Positions 46,655-55,018 of a stretch of 64,000 bases of DNA are shown piece after piece. Source of the stretch: Bacteroidetes bacterium ADurb.Bin217 (GTDB taxonomy: Bacteria; Bacteroidota; Bacteroidia; Bacteroidales; UBA1715); contig MWCJ01000001.1 in the NCBI GenBank assembly GCA_002069975.1, forward strand, positions 62,001 to 126,000, given 5' to 3'. A program made the translations under genes and the position numbers. Under the pieces are notes generated by a model that was given only the letters and a program-made list of their open reading frames with translations, was not told the origin of the DNA and made no database searches. How positions within the stretch are numbered: the first letter of the stretch is position 1; each line of letters begins with the position of its first letter.

Positions 46655-47713
46655 ATGATTAAAAAAACTATTTTAATTACCGGTGGTGCAGGTTTTATAG
46701 GTTCACATGTGGTGCGTAGATTTGTAACCGAATATCCTAACTACACTATTGTAAATCTTGATTTACTTACCTATGCCGGCAATCTCGAAAATTTAAAAGA
46801 TATTGAACATAAACCAAATTATATATTCGAACGTGGCGATATTGCTGATATAGATTTTGTGCATCAATTGTTTCAAAAATATGCGTTCGATGGTGTAATT
46901 CATCTTGCAGCTGAATCTCATGTAGATCGCTCTATTACCGACCCGTTTTCGTTTGTTCGCACCAATGTATATGGCACTGTAGTGTTGCTCAACGAGGCTA
47001 AAAATGCATGGAAGGGTAAGTATGAAGGTAAACGGTTTTATCATGTTTCTACCGATGAAGTGTATGGGTCGTTGCACGATGGTGGCTTTTTTGTGGAAAC
47101 TACACCGTATGACCCGCAAAGCCCATATTCTGCTGCAAAAGCTAGTTCCGATCATTTTGTAAGAGCGTATGCAAATACCTACAAATTGCCGATTGTTATA
47201 AGTAATTGTTCAAATAATTATGGTCCAAATCATTTTCCCGAAAAATTAATACCTCTGTGTATCAATAATATAATGAACAAAAAACCGCTTCCGATTTATG
47301 GTAAAGGAGAAAATGTTCGCGATTGGTTATATGTGGTTGACCACGCACGTGCAATTGATGTAATTTATCATAATGCTGAACTAGGCGAAACATATAATAT
47401 TGGAGGCAATAACGAGTGGACTAACCTAAATTTAGTGAAAAAATTATGTGAAATCATGGATTCTAAATTAGGTCGTGCTCCCGGAGAATCGGCACAGCTT
47501 ATAACGTTTGTAACCGACAGAGCCGGTCATGATTTGCGATACGCAATAGATTCTACTAAACTTATGTCAAAACTTGGATGGAAACCTTCAGTTACATTTG
47601 AACAAGGACTCGATATTACTGTTGATTGGTATTTGCAAAACCAAGAATGGTTACAAAACGTGGTTTCGGGTAATTATGAAATGTATTATGAAACTATGTA
47701 TAAACAACGATAG
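46655..47713 (+). CDS. rfbB: dTDP-glucose 4,6-dehydratase
   Basis: An NAD-dependent short-chain dehydrogenase/reductase of sugar nucleotide (dTDP-rhamnose) synthesis. It has 352 residues with the N-terminal GGAGFIGSHVVRRF dinucleotide loop, the catalytic HVSTDEVYGSL and Y-x-x-x-K (PYSAAKASSDH) motifs and an RDWLYVVDHARA segment. The other rhamnose genes are not in the window. The FKBP lipoprotein gene follows 2 bp later. Confidence 0.95.
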   Translation: MIKKTILITGGAGFIGSHVVRRFVTEYPNYTIVNLDLLTYAGNLENLKDIEHKPNYIFERGDIADIDFVHQLFQKYAFDGVIHLAAESHVDRSITDPFSFVRTNVYGTVVLLNEAKNAWKGKYEGKRFYHVSTDEVYGSLHDGGFFVETTPYDPQSPYSAAKASSDHFVRAYANTYKLPIVISNCSNNYGPNHFPEKLIPLCINNIMNKKPLPIYGKGENVRDWLYVVDHARAIDVIYHNAELGETYNIGGNNEWTNLNLVKKLCEIMDSKLGRAPGESAQLITFVTDRAGHDLRYAIDSTKLMSKLGWKPSVTFEQGLDITVDWYLQNQEWLQNVVSGNYEMYYETMYKQR

Positions 47714-47715
47714 AT

Positions 47716-48585
47716 ATGAAGCATTGGATTTTTTATAGCTTGATTATAGTATTTTTTGCGGCATGTTCGTCAGAAACAGCTACAAAATATGAATCGACCG
47801 AGCATGGATTAGAATATAAATATTGTGTAAATTCCAATTCAGATACATTACCACAAACAGGCGATAAATTATTATTAAAAGTTAGGTTTTTCAACGAAAA
47901 AGATACGTTGTTGTGGGATTCTCGCGAAATTTCCTCGCGGTTTATTATGGATTTTATACAACCTTCGAAGCCTGGTGCTACAATTAACGATGCTTATGCT
48001 ATGATGCACGAAGGCGATAGTATGAGTTTTTTAATTAATGCTCGTCAATTTTATTCAGCTGCAGATCCTCAATCTCCAATGATACAGAAATTTCGGGAAG
48101 ATGAAAAATTGCGATTTCAAGTTAAATTAGAAAAAATTTATTCGCAAAAAGAATTTGAAGAAGAGGCAAAGCAAGTAATTAAACCACTCTGCGAAGAAGA
48201 AAATATGTTGCTTGTTGATTATATTGAAAAGCAATATCCCGATGCTAAACCTACGAAAACGGGATTGTATATTATTCATACTAAAAAGGGTAATGGTATA
48301 TCTGTAAACGATACTGCAGAAGTGGCTATTCATTATAGAGCTACCTATATCAATGGTGAGTTGATATATACAAGTTATGCGAAAGCCGATCCTTTGATTT
48401 TTAAAGTAAACGATCCGTTTGTATGGCCGTGTTTAGCCGAAGTAGTAAAAACTATGAAAAAAGGTGGAAAAGCAGTGTGTGTATCTCCGTCAAGCATGGC
48501 GGCAGGTGAATATGGCGACAAAAAATTACGAATTCCGCCCTGTAAATCTATTATTTTTGAAGTAGAATTGGTTGTTGTGAAGTAA
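47716..48585 (+). CDS. FKBP-type peptidyl-prolyl isomerase lipoprotein
   Basis: A protein of 289 residues with a lipobox (FFAAC). It carries two FKBP-like units, at about 50-145 (degenerate, with an insertion) and 190-289, with the pattern of an FKBP fold (NDTAEVAIHYRATYINGELIYTSY). The canonical acidic and aromatic active-site residues are incompletely kept, so isomerase activity is uncertain. Its role is probably folding of envelope proteins. It lies 2 bp after rfbB, so it is likely in the same transcript. Confidence 0.8.
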   Translation: MKHWIFYSLIIVFFAACSSETATKYESTEHGLEYKYCVNSNSDTLPQTGDKLLLKVRFFNEKDTLLWDSREISSRFIMDFIQPSKPGATINDAYAMMHEGDSMSFLINARQFYSAADPQSPMIQKFREDEKLRFQVKLEKIYSQKEFEEEAKQVIKPLCEEENMLLVDYIEKQYPDAKPTKTGLYIIHTKKGNGISVNDTAEVAIHYRATYINGELIYTSYAKADPLIFKVNDPFVWPCLAEVVKTMKKGGKAVCVSPSSMAAGEYGDKKLRIPPCKSIIFEVELVVVK

Positions 48586-48598
48586 CAGGTATTCTTCT

Positions 48599-49306
48599 TT
48601 ATTCAAAATGTTTTACATACACACTGTGAACTGCAGCAATGGCAGCAGTTTCGGTACGTAAACGACTTGTTCCTAAATGTACTTCTGTCCAATTGTTTTG
48701 CTGTGCAAGTGCAATCTCGTTTGGGCTAAAATCGCCTTCGGGACCTATGAGGATTGTAGTTGATATTCCTTTGGTTATGAGGGGAAATAAACTTTTTTTA
48801 TGTTCACTGTCGCTACAATGTGCTATGCAACAAACTCCTTCGTATTTGTTCGTAAGTATGGTGCTGCATTTTTGAATAGGAGCAATGAATGGTTTCTGTG
48901 CTTTGTATGATTGTTTCATTGCCGAAATACAAATACGTTCCAATCGTTCGTGTTTAATAATAGTGCGTTCAGAATTGTCGCATTGTAAAGGAATAATCTC
49001 ATTTACGCCCATTTCTACAGCTTTTTCAAGGAAAAATTCAAATCGGTCTATGTTTTTTGTGGGAGCTACGCACATACGTAAAAAATAGGGGTGAACGCCA
49101 AAATTATTATGTGCAGCTTTAATTGAGCAAAGAGTTTGTTTTTTGTGAATTTCTATTATTTCAGCATCGTACAGAGTTCCTTTTCCATCAACTATCTGTA
49201 TGGAGTGACCAATGCTATGTCGCAATACTTTGGTACAATGCACGCTTTCTTCTTCGGGTAAAAGAATCGTGGTAGGTGAAATATGTTCGGAATAGAATAA
49301 TTGCAT
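48599..49306 (-). CDS. rsmE: 16S rRNA (uracil1498-N3)-methyltransferase
   Basis: A SPOUT-class enzyme of 235 residues from the ATG at 49306 (MQLFYSEHISPT). A longer start at 49333 is rejected because the promoter -7 element lies at 49323-49330. The C-terminal LIGPEGDFSPNEIALA and LGTSRLRTETAAIAAV motifs are the SAM-binding knot signatures. Confidence 0.94.
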   Translation of the reverse strand: MQLFYSEHISPTTILLPEEESVHCTKVLRHSIGHSIQIVDGKGTLYDAEIIEIHKKQTLCSIKAAHNNFGVHPYFLRMCVAPTKNIDRFEFFLEKAVEMGVNEIIPLQCDNSERTIIKHERLERICISAMKQSYKAQKPFIAPIQKCSTILTNKYEGVCCIAHCSDSEHKKSLFPLITKGISTTILIGPEGDFSPNEIALAQQNNWTEVHLGTSRLRTETAAIAAVHSVYVKHFE

Positions 49307-49322
49307 GTAATTAAAATGATTA

Positions 49323-49330
49323 CAAAGATA
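49323..49330 (-). promoter_or_regulatory. -7 promoter element for rsmE
   Basis: The minus-strand sequence is TATCTTTG, matching TAnnTTTG, 17 bp upstream of the ATG chosen for rsmE. It decides between the two possible starts. Confidence 0.55.
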
Positions 49331-49452
49331 CATATATTAGGAACAATGCGTATTATTTTTTTTTACAGATTTCTTTATCGATTTTACTTTTCAGATATTG
49401 GACAAACCATTAAAAATTCACAATTAACAATTCACAATTAAAAATTAAAATC

Positions 49453-49460
49453 TATTTTTG
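49453..49460 (+). promoter_or_regulatory. -7 promoter element for miaB
   Basis: TATTTTTG matches TAnnTTTG, 17 bp upstream of the miaB ATG. A direct repeat of AATTCACAATTA (49415-49426 and 49429-49440) lies just upstream. Confidence 0.55.
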
Positions 49461-49477
49461 CCCTCAAAATTACTACT

Positions 49478-50806
49478 ATGTCTCAAAAATATCTCTATAT
49501 AGAAACCTATGGCTGCCAGATGAACTTTAACGACAGCGAGGTGGTTGCCGCTGTTCTCGAACAACATGGATATGCCTACACCGAAGAAATTAAGCAAGCT
49601 TCGCTTATTCTCTTAAATACCTGTTCTATTCGCGAACATGCCGAAAATAGAGTGTTTCAACGTTTGAATGTGATAAAAAAAATGCGCAAACAAAACCCCG
49701 AACTTCTCATAGGTGTAATTGGGTGTATGGCAGAGCGACTTCGCGACCAATTGTTCGACAATGATGTGTTGGCAGATATTGTAGCAGGTCCCGATTCGTA
49801 TCGAAATTTACCCGAGTTGGTTCGGATAGCTTCGCAAAGTAAACACGCTATAGATGTGCATTTGAGCGAAAGCGAGACATATAATGATATTACGCCGTAT
49901 CGAGTTGGAAATAATAGAATTTCTGCGTTTGTTTCGATTATGCGTGGTTGTAATAATTTTTGCACCTATTGTATTGTCCCTTATACTCGTGGGCGTGAAC
50001 GCAGTCGCGAAATTGAATCTATCATTAACGAAGTCCGTGATTTAGATGCACATGGATACAAAGAAATTACTTTATTGGGGCAAAATGTAAATTCCTATGC
50101 ATATACTGCTGATGGAATTCTATATGATTTTCCGAAACTTTTGGAATTAGTTGCGACTACGGTTCCACACATGAGAATTCGATTTACTACTTCGCATCCC
50201 AAAGATATGAGTGATGACGTGTTACATGTTATAGCACAAAACAATAATATTGGGAAATGGATTCATTTACCGGTTCAGAGCGGAAGTACAACAGTTTTGC
50301 AACGTATGAATCGTAAATATACACGTGAATGGTATTTGAATAGGGTAGAGGCTATTAAACGAATTGTTCCCGAAGCATCTATTACAACCGATATTTTATG
50401 TGGTTTTTCGGGCGAAACAGATGAAGAACATTCCGAAACACTCGACGTAATGCGTCAAGTAGAATACGATATGGCGTATATGTTTAAATATTCTGAACGT
50501 CCCGGTACTACAGCTTCCAAAACTTTGCCCGATAACATTTCGGAAGAAGTTAAGATAGCTCGATTAAACGAAATTATCGCATTACAAAATTCGCTTTCGA
50601 AAAAACGGAATCACGCAGATGTTGGCAAAATATTCGAGGTGCTTGTTGAAGGGAGAAGCAAAAAGACCGACGATGAGTATAAAGGGCGAAATTCTCAAAA
50701 TAAAACGATAGTGTTTCCTCGTGCCAATACCAAAGTCGGTGATTTTGTAAAGGTTCGTGTAGTGTCGGCAAGTTCTGCTACGTTAAAAGGCGAGGTTGTA
50801 GAATAG
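49478..50806 (+). CDS. miaB: tRNA-2-methylthio-N6-dimethylallyladenosine synthase
   Basis: A radical-SAM methylthiotransferase that modifies A37 of tRNAs reading UNN codons. It has 442 residues. The N-terminal domain has the three cluster Cys in YGCQMNFNDSE, NTCSIREHAENR and IGCMAERL; the radical SAM motif CNNFCTYC is intact; and a C-terminal TRAM domain is present (…VLVEGRSKK…). It converges with the POT transporter gene with a 1-bp gap. Confidence 0.96.
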   Translation: MSQKYLYIETYGCQMNFNDSEVVAAVLEQHGYAYTEEIKQASLILLNTCSIREHAENRVFQRLNVIKKMRKQNPELLIGVIGCMAERLRDQLFDNDVLADIVAGPDSYRNLPELVRIASQSKHAIDVHLSESETYNDITPYRVGNNRISAFVSIMRGCNNFCTYCIVPYTRGRERSREIESIINEVRDLDAHGYKEITLLGQNVNSYAYTADGILYDFPKLLELVATTVPHMRIRFTTSHPKDMSDDVLHVIAQNNNIGKWIHLPVQSGSTTVLQRMNRKYTREWYLNRVEAIKRIVPEASITTDILCGFSGETDEEHSETLDVMRQVEYDMAYMFKYSERPGTTASKTLPDNISEEVKIARLNEIIALQNSLSKKRNHADVGKIFEVLVEGRSKKTDDEYKGRNSQNKTIVFPRANTKVGDFVKVRVVSASSATLKGEVVE

Positions 50807-50807
50807 C

Positions 50808-52769
50808 TTACCCTACACCGTGCATCATGCGTTTTATTATAGGCGAAAGTAAAAACAGTAGTAGCGAGGCTGCCAATGCTATTAATCCTACAGCCAAAAA
50901 TACTTTGGCATATTGTAATAGATTAGATAAGGAATAGCGAGTTGTTATTGAATATTCATCTGCAGCTTGTGTATCAATATAGTCTTTGTTTACGGCATAC
51001 GTTACAGCATGCGTGCCCGATTCTTTCATATGCTCTATTCCTTTGACCACAGCATTGTGGAGCGATGCTCGAAATAACGAATCGTTGCTGATGTGAGCAT
51101 TCATATGCTGTGTATTGCATACGGCAAGTATAGAATCAACAATTATAGTCGTATTAAAATCATCCGGAGTTGCTGTAGATTGTAATGAATTACCTTGTTG
51201 TTGAATCACGTCAAATCCGCGATTGAAACCGCTTGATAGAACACCTTTATATGTTTTGTGAAATTCTTCGGGACTTATGGTAATGGCATTTTTAGGAATT
51301 TGGGCAGAAAATGAGTCGTGCATTACTTCTATGCTTGTTTGTTGTTCTGCGGTAGCTTTTGCAATAAACCCTGCCAAATGGTGAGCCATAGCCGACGATA
51401 AAAACCACGCACCTAATACCATTCCCACTATGCGTGGCGAAGCTAATTTGGTAACCATAGACAATCCTATAGGCGATAAACACAATTCTCCTAATGTTTG
51501 CAATAAATAGCTGATAATAAGTATGCTCATTGGAACTGCTGCCGCTTGTATAAGCCATGAAATGCCTCCTTGTTCAATATGTAATGATGTTTGTGCAACA
51601 AACATTGGTGCTATGGCAAGAATTAAAAATCCTAAACTTAGGAGCAAAATTCCCCATGCAAATTTTATGGGAGTTGATGGTTCTTTTTTCTTTGATGCCA
51701 ACCATAACCATAAAATGGTAAATGGACTTGCAAATATGATAATAAATAATGGATTAACCGATTGAAATAACGATGCGGGGATTTGCCACGACAAGAAATT
51801 TCTGTCGATATTTTCGTTCGCAAATAACGTGAGCGAAGAACCTGCTTGTTCGAAAAATGCCCAAAATAAGGTTGTAAAAAGGAGTAAGATTAAGATTACA
51901 AACAGTCGTTCGCGTTCTACTTTTGAACTGCGTAATGCAACTACGATGATGATACCGAATACCGCAAGTGAAAATGGTGTAAGAACATACGTCATAAGTT
52001 CGTAATGCTTCACCATAAGAGCAAATAGAGCTACCGAAGCAAAACTGAGTATGTAAATAAGATATTCTGCTGTAATGCCTAAAAATATTGATTTTTTCAA
52101 TTTATCAGGCGATGGTGGTTCGCCTATGTGTTTCAATTCTTGTGTTACGGTATACGAAGTTTCTGTTTCTATTACTGTATCGTGAATATTGAGCCAATGT
52201 TTCCATTTCATAAATATAAATAAGCCCGCTATCATTCCAAAGCCTGCTATACCGAAGCCATATTTCCATCCATACAATTCACCTATAGTTCCACATACAA
52301 GGGGCGATAGAAATGCACCTAAATTTACCCCCATGTAAAATATGGTAAACCCACCATCGCGTCTGGGGTCGTTTTGTTCGTACAATTCGCCTACAATTGA
52401 TGAAATATTTGGTTTGAAAAACCCATTGCCAAGAATAAGGAATGAAAGAGCAATATAGAGCCAAAATTCGGTTTCTATCGCCATTACAAAATGACCAATT
52501 GCCATGAGAATTGCACCCCAGATTACCGCTTTTTTGTGTCCCAAAAATTTATCGGCAAGCAGACCGCCCAAAAATGGAGTGGCATACACCAACGCTCCAT
52601 ACGCGGCATATATACCAAACGCAGTTGCTTTTTTGTCGGGTTCTTGCAGGTGTTTAAATAATTCCAGCGTTAAGTATAAGGTAAGTAACGCCCGCATGCC
52701 GTAGAAACTGAATCGTTCCCACATTTCGGTAAAAAATAGAATGACTAAGGCTTTGGGGTGCTTATACAT
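50808..52769 (-). CDS. POT-family proton-coupled peptide transporter, with large extracytoplasmic insertion
   Basis: A protein of 653 residues with about 14 membrane helices. The first helix starts with the family E-x-x-E-R-F/Y signature seen as FFTEMWERFSFYGMRALL, and GNGFFKPNISSIVGELY is the conserved second signature. Between the penultimate and last helices there is a soluble insertion of about 130 residues (about 495-620). The family takes up di- and tripeptides with protons. It starts 11 bp after argG, so it is probably co-transcribed. Confidence 0.93.
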   Translation of the reverse strand: MYKHPKALVILFFTEMWERFSFYGMRALLTLYLTLELFKHLQEPDKKATAFGIYAAYGALVYATPFLGGLLADKFLGHKKAVIWGAILMAIGHFVMAIETEFWLYIALSFLILGNGFFKPNISSIVGELYEQNDPRRDGGFTIFYMGVNLGAFLSPLVCGTIGELYGWKYGFGIAGFGMIAGLFIFMKWKHWLNIHDTVIETETSYTVTQELKHIGEPPSPDKLKKSIFLGITAEYLIYILSFASVALFALMVKHYELMTYVLTPFSLAVFGIIIVVALRSSKVERERLFVILILLLFTTLFWAFFEQAGSSLTLFANENIDRNFLSWQIPASLFQSVNPLFIIIFASPFTILWLWLASKKKEPSTPIKFAWGILLLSLGFLILAIAPMFVAQTSLHIEQGGISWLIQAAAVPMSILIISYLLQTLGELCLSPIGLSMVTKLASPRIVGMVLGAWFLSSAMAHHLAGFIAKATAEQQTSIEVMHDSFSAQIPKNAITISPEEFHKTYKGVLSSGFNRGFDVIQQQGNSLQSTATPDDFNTTIIVDSILAVCNTQHMNAHISNDSLFRASLHNAVVKGIEHMKESGTHAVTYAVNKDYIDTQAADEYSITTRYSLSNLLQYAKVFLAVGLIALAASLLLFLLSPIIKRMMHGVG

Positions 52770-52780
52770 AGATTATGCTG

Positions 52781-53968
52781 TTAGTCTTCTACAGAATTAT
52801 ATAATTTTATTTGGTTCGATAAAATTTTAGTAAATCCTTTAACATCTTCGCCCGAAAAGGCTGTATTCATTTCGCCGTACTGTGCAAATTTTGCTTGCAT
52901 CATATCATATTTAGAGTCTATACCTATTACGTCAAAATTGTATGGGTAAAGTTTTATAAATACTTTACCACAAATATGAGTTTGGGTATCTTCCAAAAAT
53001 TTCTCAATATTACGCATTACCGGCTCTTGATATTGTGCTTCGTGGAGCAACATGCCATACCAGTTGGCAAGTTGTTCTTTCCAATACAATTGCCATTTGG
53101 TTAAATTATGTTTTTCGAGTTGGTGGTGTGCTTTAATTATAATCATAGGTCCGGCAGCTTCGAATGCTACACGACCTTTTATACCAATTATGGTGTCGCC
53201 CACATGCATGCCTCGTCCAATTGCATATTTTGAAGCTATTGCATTAAGTTCTTGAATTACATCGAGCGGGTCTTTGTAGATTACCCCTTGTAAAGCTATT
53301 ACTTCGCCTTTGTCAAATTCCAATTCTATAGTCATTGGTTCTGTAGCCTCCAATTGCGAAGGATATGCGGATTCAGGAATAGTGAGTGCTGATTTTAATG
53401 TTTCTTTACCTCCTATGCTTGTTCCCCATAATCCTTGATTGATAGAGTATTCAGCTTTTTTGAAGTCGAATTCAATGCCATTATCTTTTAAATATTGAAT
53501 TTCGTATTCGCGTGTCAATTTTTCATCGCGTACAGGAGTCAATATTTCAATATCGGGACAAATAACTTGAAATGCCAAATCAAAACGTACTTGATCATTA
53601 CCGGCACCGGTGCTACCATGTATTATGAAGCCTGCATCAACATCACGTGCATATTTTGCCAATGCCATAGCTTGAAAAATTCGTTCGGAACTTACCGAAA
53701 GGGGATATGTGTTATTTTTTAGAATATTACCATATATCATGTATCGAATACATTTTTTGTAATATTCGAGCGAAATATCTATACATACGTGTTTTGAAAC
53801 ACCTAGTGCATGAGCACGTTTTTCGATTTCTTTTAATTCTTGTTCCGAAAAACCACCGGTGTTTATAATAACTGAATGAATATTCAATCCTTTTTCTTTG
53901 CTGTAATATTTTGCACAATACGAAGTATCTAAACCTCCGCTAAATGCTAACACTGCTATTTTTGACAT
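52781..53968 (-). CDS. argG: Argininosuccinate synthase
   Basis: Condenses citrulline and aspartate with ATP in arginine synthesis. It has 395 residues. The N-terminal ATP-PPase loop AFSGGLDTSYCAKY and the GSTGAGNDQVRFD segment are intact. It has its own promoter and is followed by the peptide transporter. The remaining arginine genes are not in the window. Confidence 0.95.
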   Translation of the reverse strand: MSKIAVLAFSGGLDTSYCAKYYSKEKGLNIHSVIINTGGFSEQELKEIEKRAHALGVSKHVCIDISLEYYKKCIRYMIYGNILKNNTYPLSVSSERIFQAMALAKYARDVDAGFIIHGSTGAGNDQVRFDLAFQVICPDIEILTPVRDEKLTREYEIQYLKDNGIEFDFKKAEYSINQGLWGTSIGGKETLKSALTIPESAYPSQLEATEPMTIELEFDKGEVIALQGVIYKDPLDVIQELNAIASKYAIGRGMHVGDTIIGIKGRVAFEAAGPMIIIKAHHQLEKHNLTKWQLYWKEQLANWYGMLLHEAQYQEPVMRNIEKFLEDTQTHICGKVFIKLYPYNFDVIGIDSKYDMMQAKFAQYGEMNTAFSGEDVKGFTKILSNQIKLYNSVED

Positions 53969-53996
53969 TGTAATAATTGTATATAATTTTGTAAGG

Positions 53997-54004
53997 CAAA
54001 TATA
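53997..54004 (-). promoter_or_regulatory. -7 promoter element for argG
   Basis: The minus-strand sequence is TATATTTG, an exact TAnnTTTG, 29 bp upstream of the argG ATG. Confidence 0.5.
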
Positions 54005-54116
54005 CTTTTTTTGTGATAGTATTTGTGAAATTTACAAATAAAATACTATATGTAATTATGGGTAAACTTATAAACTATTTAAAAAATTTAATTAAAAATA
54101 GAATCTAAACAGGTTT

Positions 54117-54659
54117 TTACTCTTTTTTTTCATCAGGGTCGTAAATCATACCTGTACAGAGACATATTTTTCGCTCCATTCTTTGTAAAATATCGTAGTT
54201 TGCACACGATTCGCAACCTTTCCAAAATGCATCATCGTCGGTTAGTTTTGCATAACTTACCGGGCGATACCCAAGCTCATTATTTATTTTCATTACCGAT
54301 TCACTTGTTGTTAAACCGAATAATTTAGCTTGGGGAAATAAATCGCGTGACAGATTAAAGGCTTCTTGTTTAATTCGTTTTGCTAAACCTGCACCTCTAT
54401 AGTTAGGAGAGACTATTAACCCCGAATTTGCAACAAATTTTCCGTGTTGCCACGTTTCTATATAACAAAATCCGGCAACTTCGCTGCCAGCAAGTGCTAT
54501 TACAGCTTTTCCTTCGCGCATTTTGTTTATTATATAGTTTGGTGCTCGTTGAGCTAAGCCGGCATCTTTGTCTTTAGACGCCTGATAAATTAAGTCTGAA
54601 ATAGCTTGAGCGTATTGTTCGTGTTCAGAAGTAGCTCGTAATACTTGAATGTTTGTCAT
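54117..54659 (-). CDS. GNAT N-acetyltransferase of the type linked to Bacteroidota arginine genes
   Basis: A protein of 180 residues with a GNAT fold: the acetyl-CoA loop is in LIVSPNYRGAGLAKRIKQEA (about residues 81-100), and the ELGYRPVSYAKLTDDDAFWKGC segment follows. The C-terminus carries a Cys-rich tail (GCESC...CLCTG), possibly a metal site. I recall near-identical proteins encoded upstream of argG in Bacteroides, where they are candidates for the acetyl- or succinyl-glutamate synthase step. Here it lies 150 bp upstream of argG in the same direction, which supports an arginine role. Confidence 0.8.
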   Translation of the reverse strand: MTNIQVLRATSEHEQYAQAISDLIYQASKDKDAGLAQRAPNYIINKMREGKAVIALAGSEVAGFCYIETWQHGKFVANSGLIVSPNYRGAGLAKRIKQEAFNLSRDLFPQAKLFGLTTSESVMKINNELGYRPVSYAKLTDDDAFWKGCESCANYDILQRMERKICLCTGMIYDPDEKKE

Positions 54660-55018
54660 AAGCTTTGGAATTTTTTAACAAAAATGAAAAAAAAAAGCTA
54701 TTGTTTTGAATTTTTTTTTAAAATAATCACAGTTGTCCGATAAAAAAATGAAACCTTGTAAAAGTATACTAATTGATGTATCCCGAGTGGAATGCTTTAA
54801 TTGAAGGTTGGGTTATTTTTTTACCGATTTGTAATGCCTAATGGCGGCATCCTACAAATATAAAATATCGGTAGAAAGAATTTTTTACAGCCATACATAT
54901 GTGCCTTATTGAGGTACAACTTTTTTTAACGAACAATAATGAAAAAAATACCCCATGGTACAGCATGGGGTAAAATATGTATAGTCAAGAGTATGAGCGA
55001 AAAAATATGTTCCGTTAT
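54660..55018. other. Intergenic region between DUF4914 and GNAT genes
   Basis: 359 bp without a coding sequence. It holds the terminator at 54942-54972; otherwise AT-rich sequence. Confidence 0.75.
54942..54972 (-). terminator. Terminator after the DUF4914 gene
   Basis: A 9-bp perfect stem TACCCCATG/CATGGGGTA (54949-54957 with 54964-54972), 6-nt loop. On the minus strand it is followed by a T run, about 46 bp after the DUF4914 stop. Confidence 0.85.

Noticed and set aside
49415-49440. Direct repeat of AATTCACAATTA upstream of miaB
   Set aside because: Short AT-rich repeats of this kind are frequent in such genomes and nothing indicates function.
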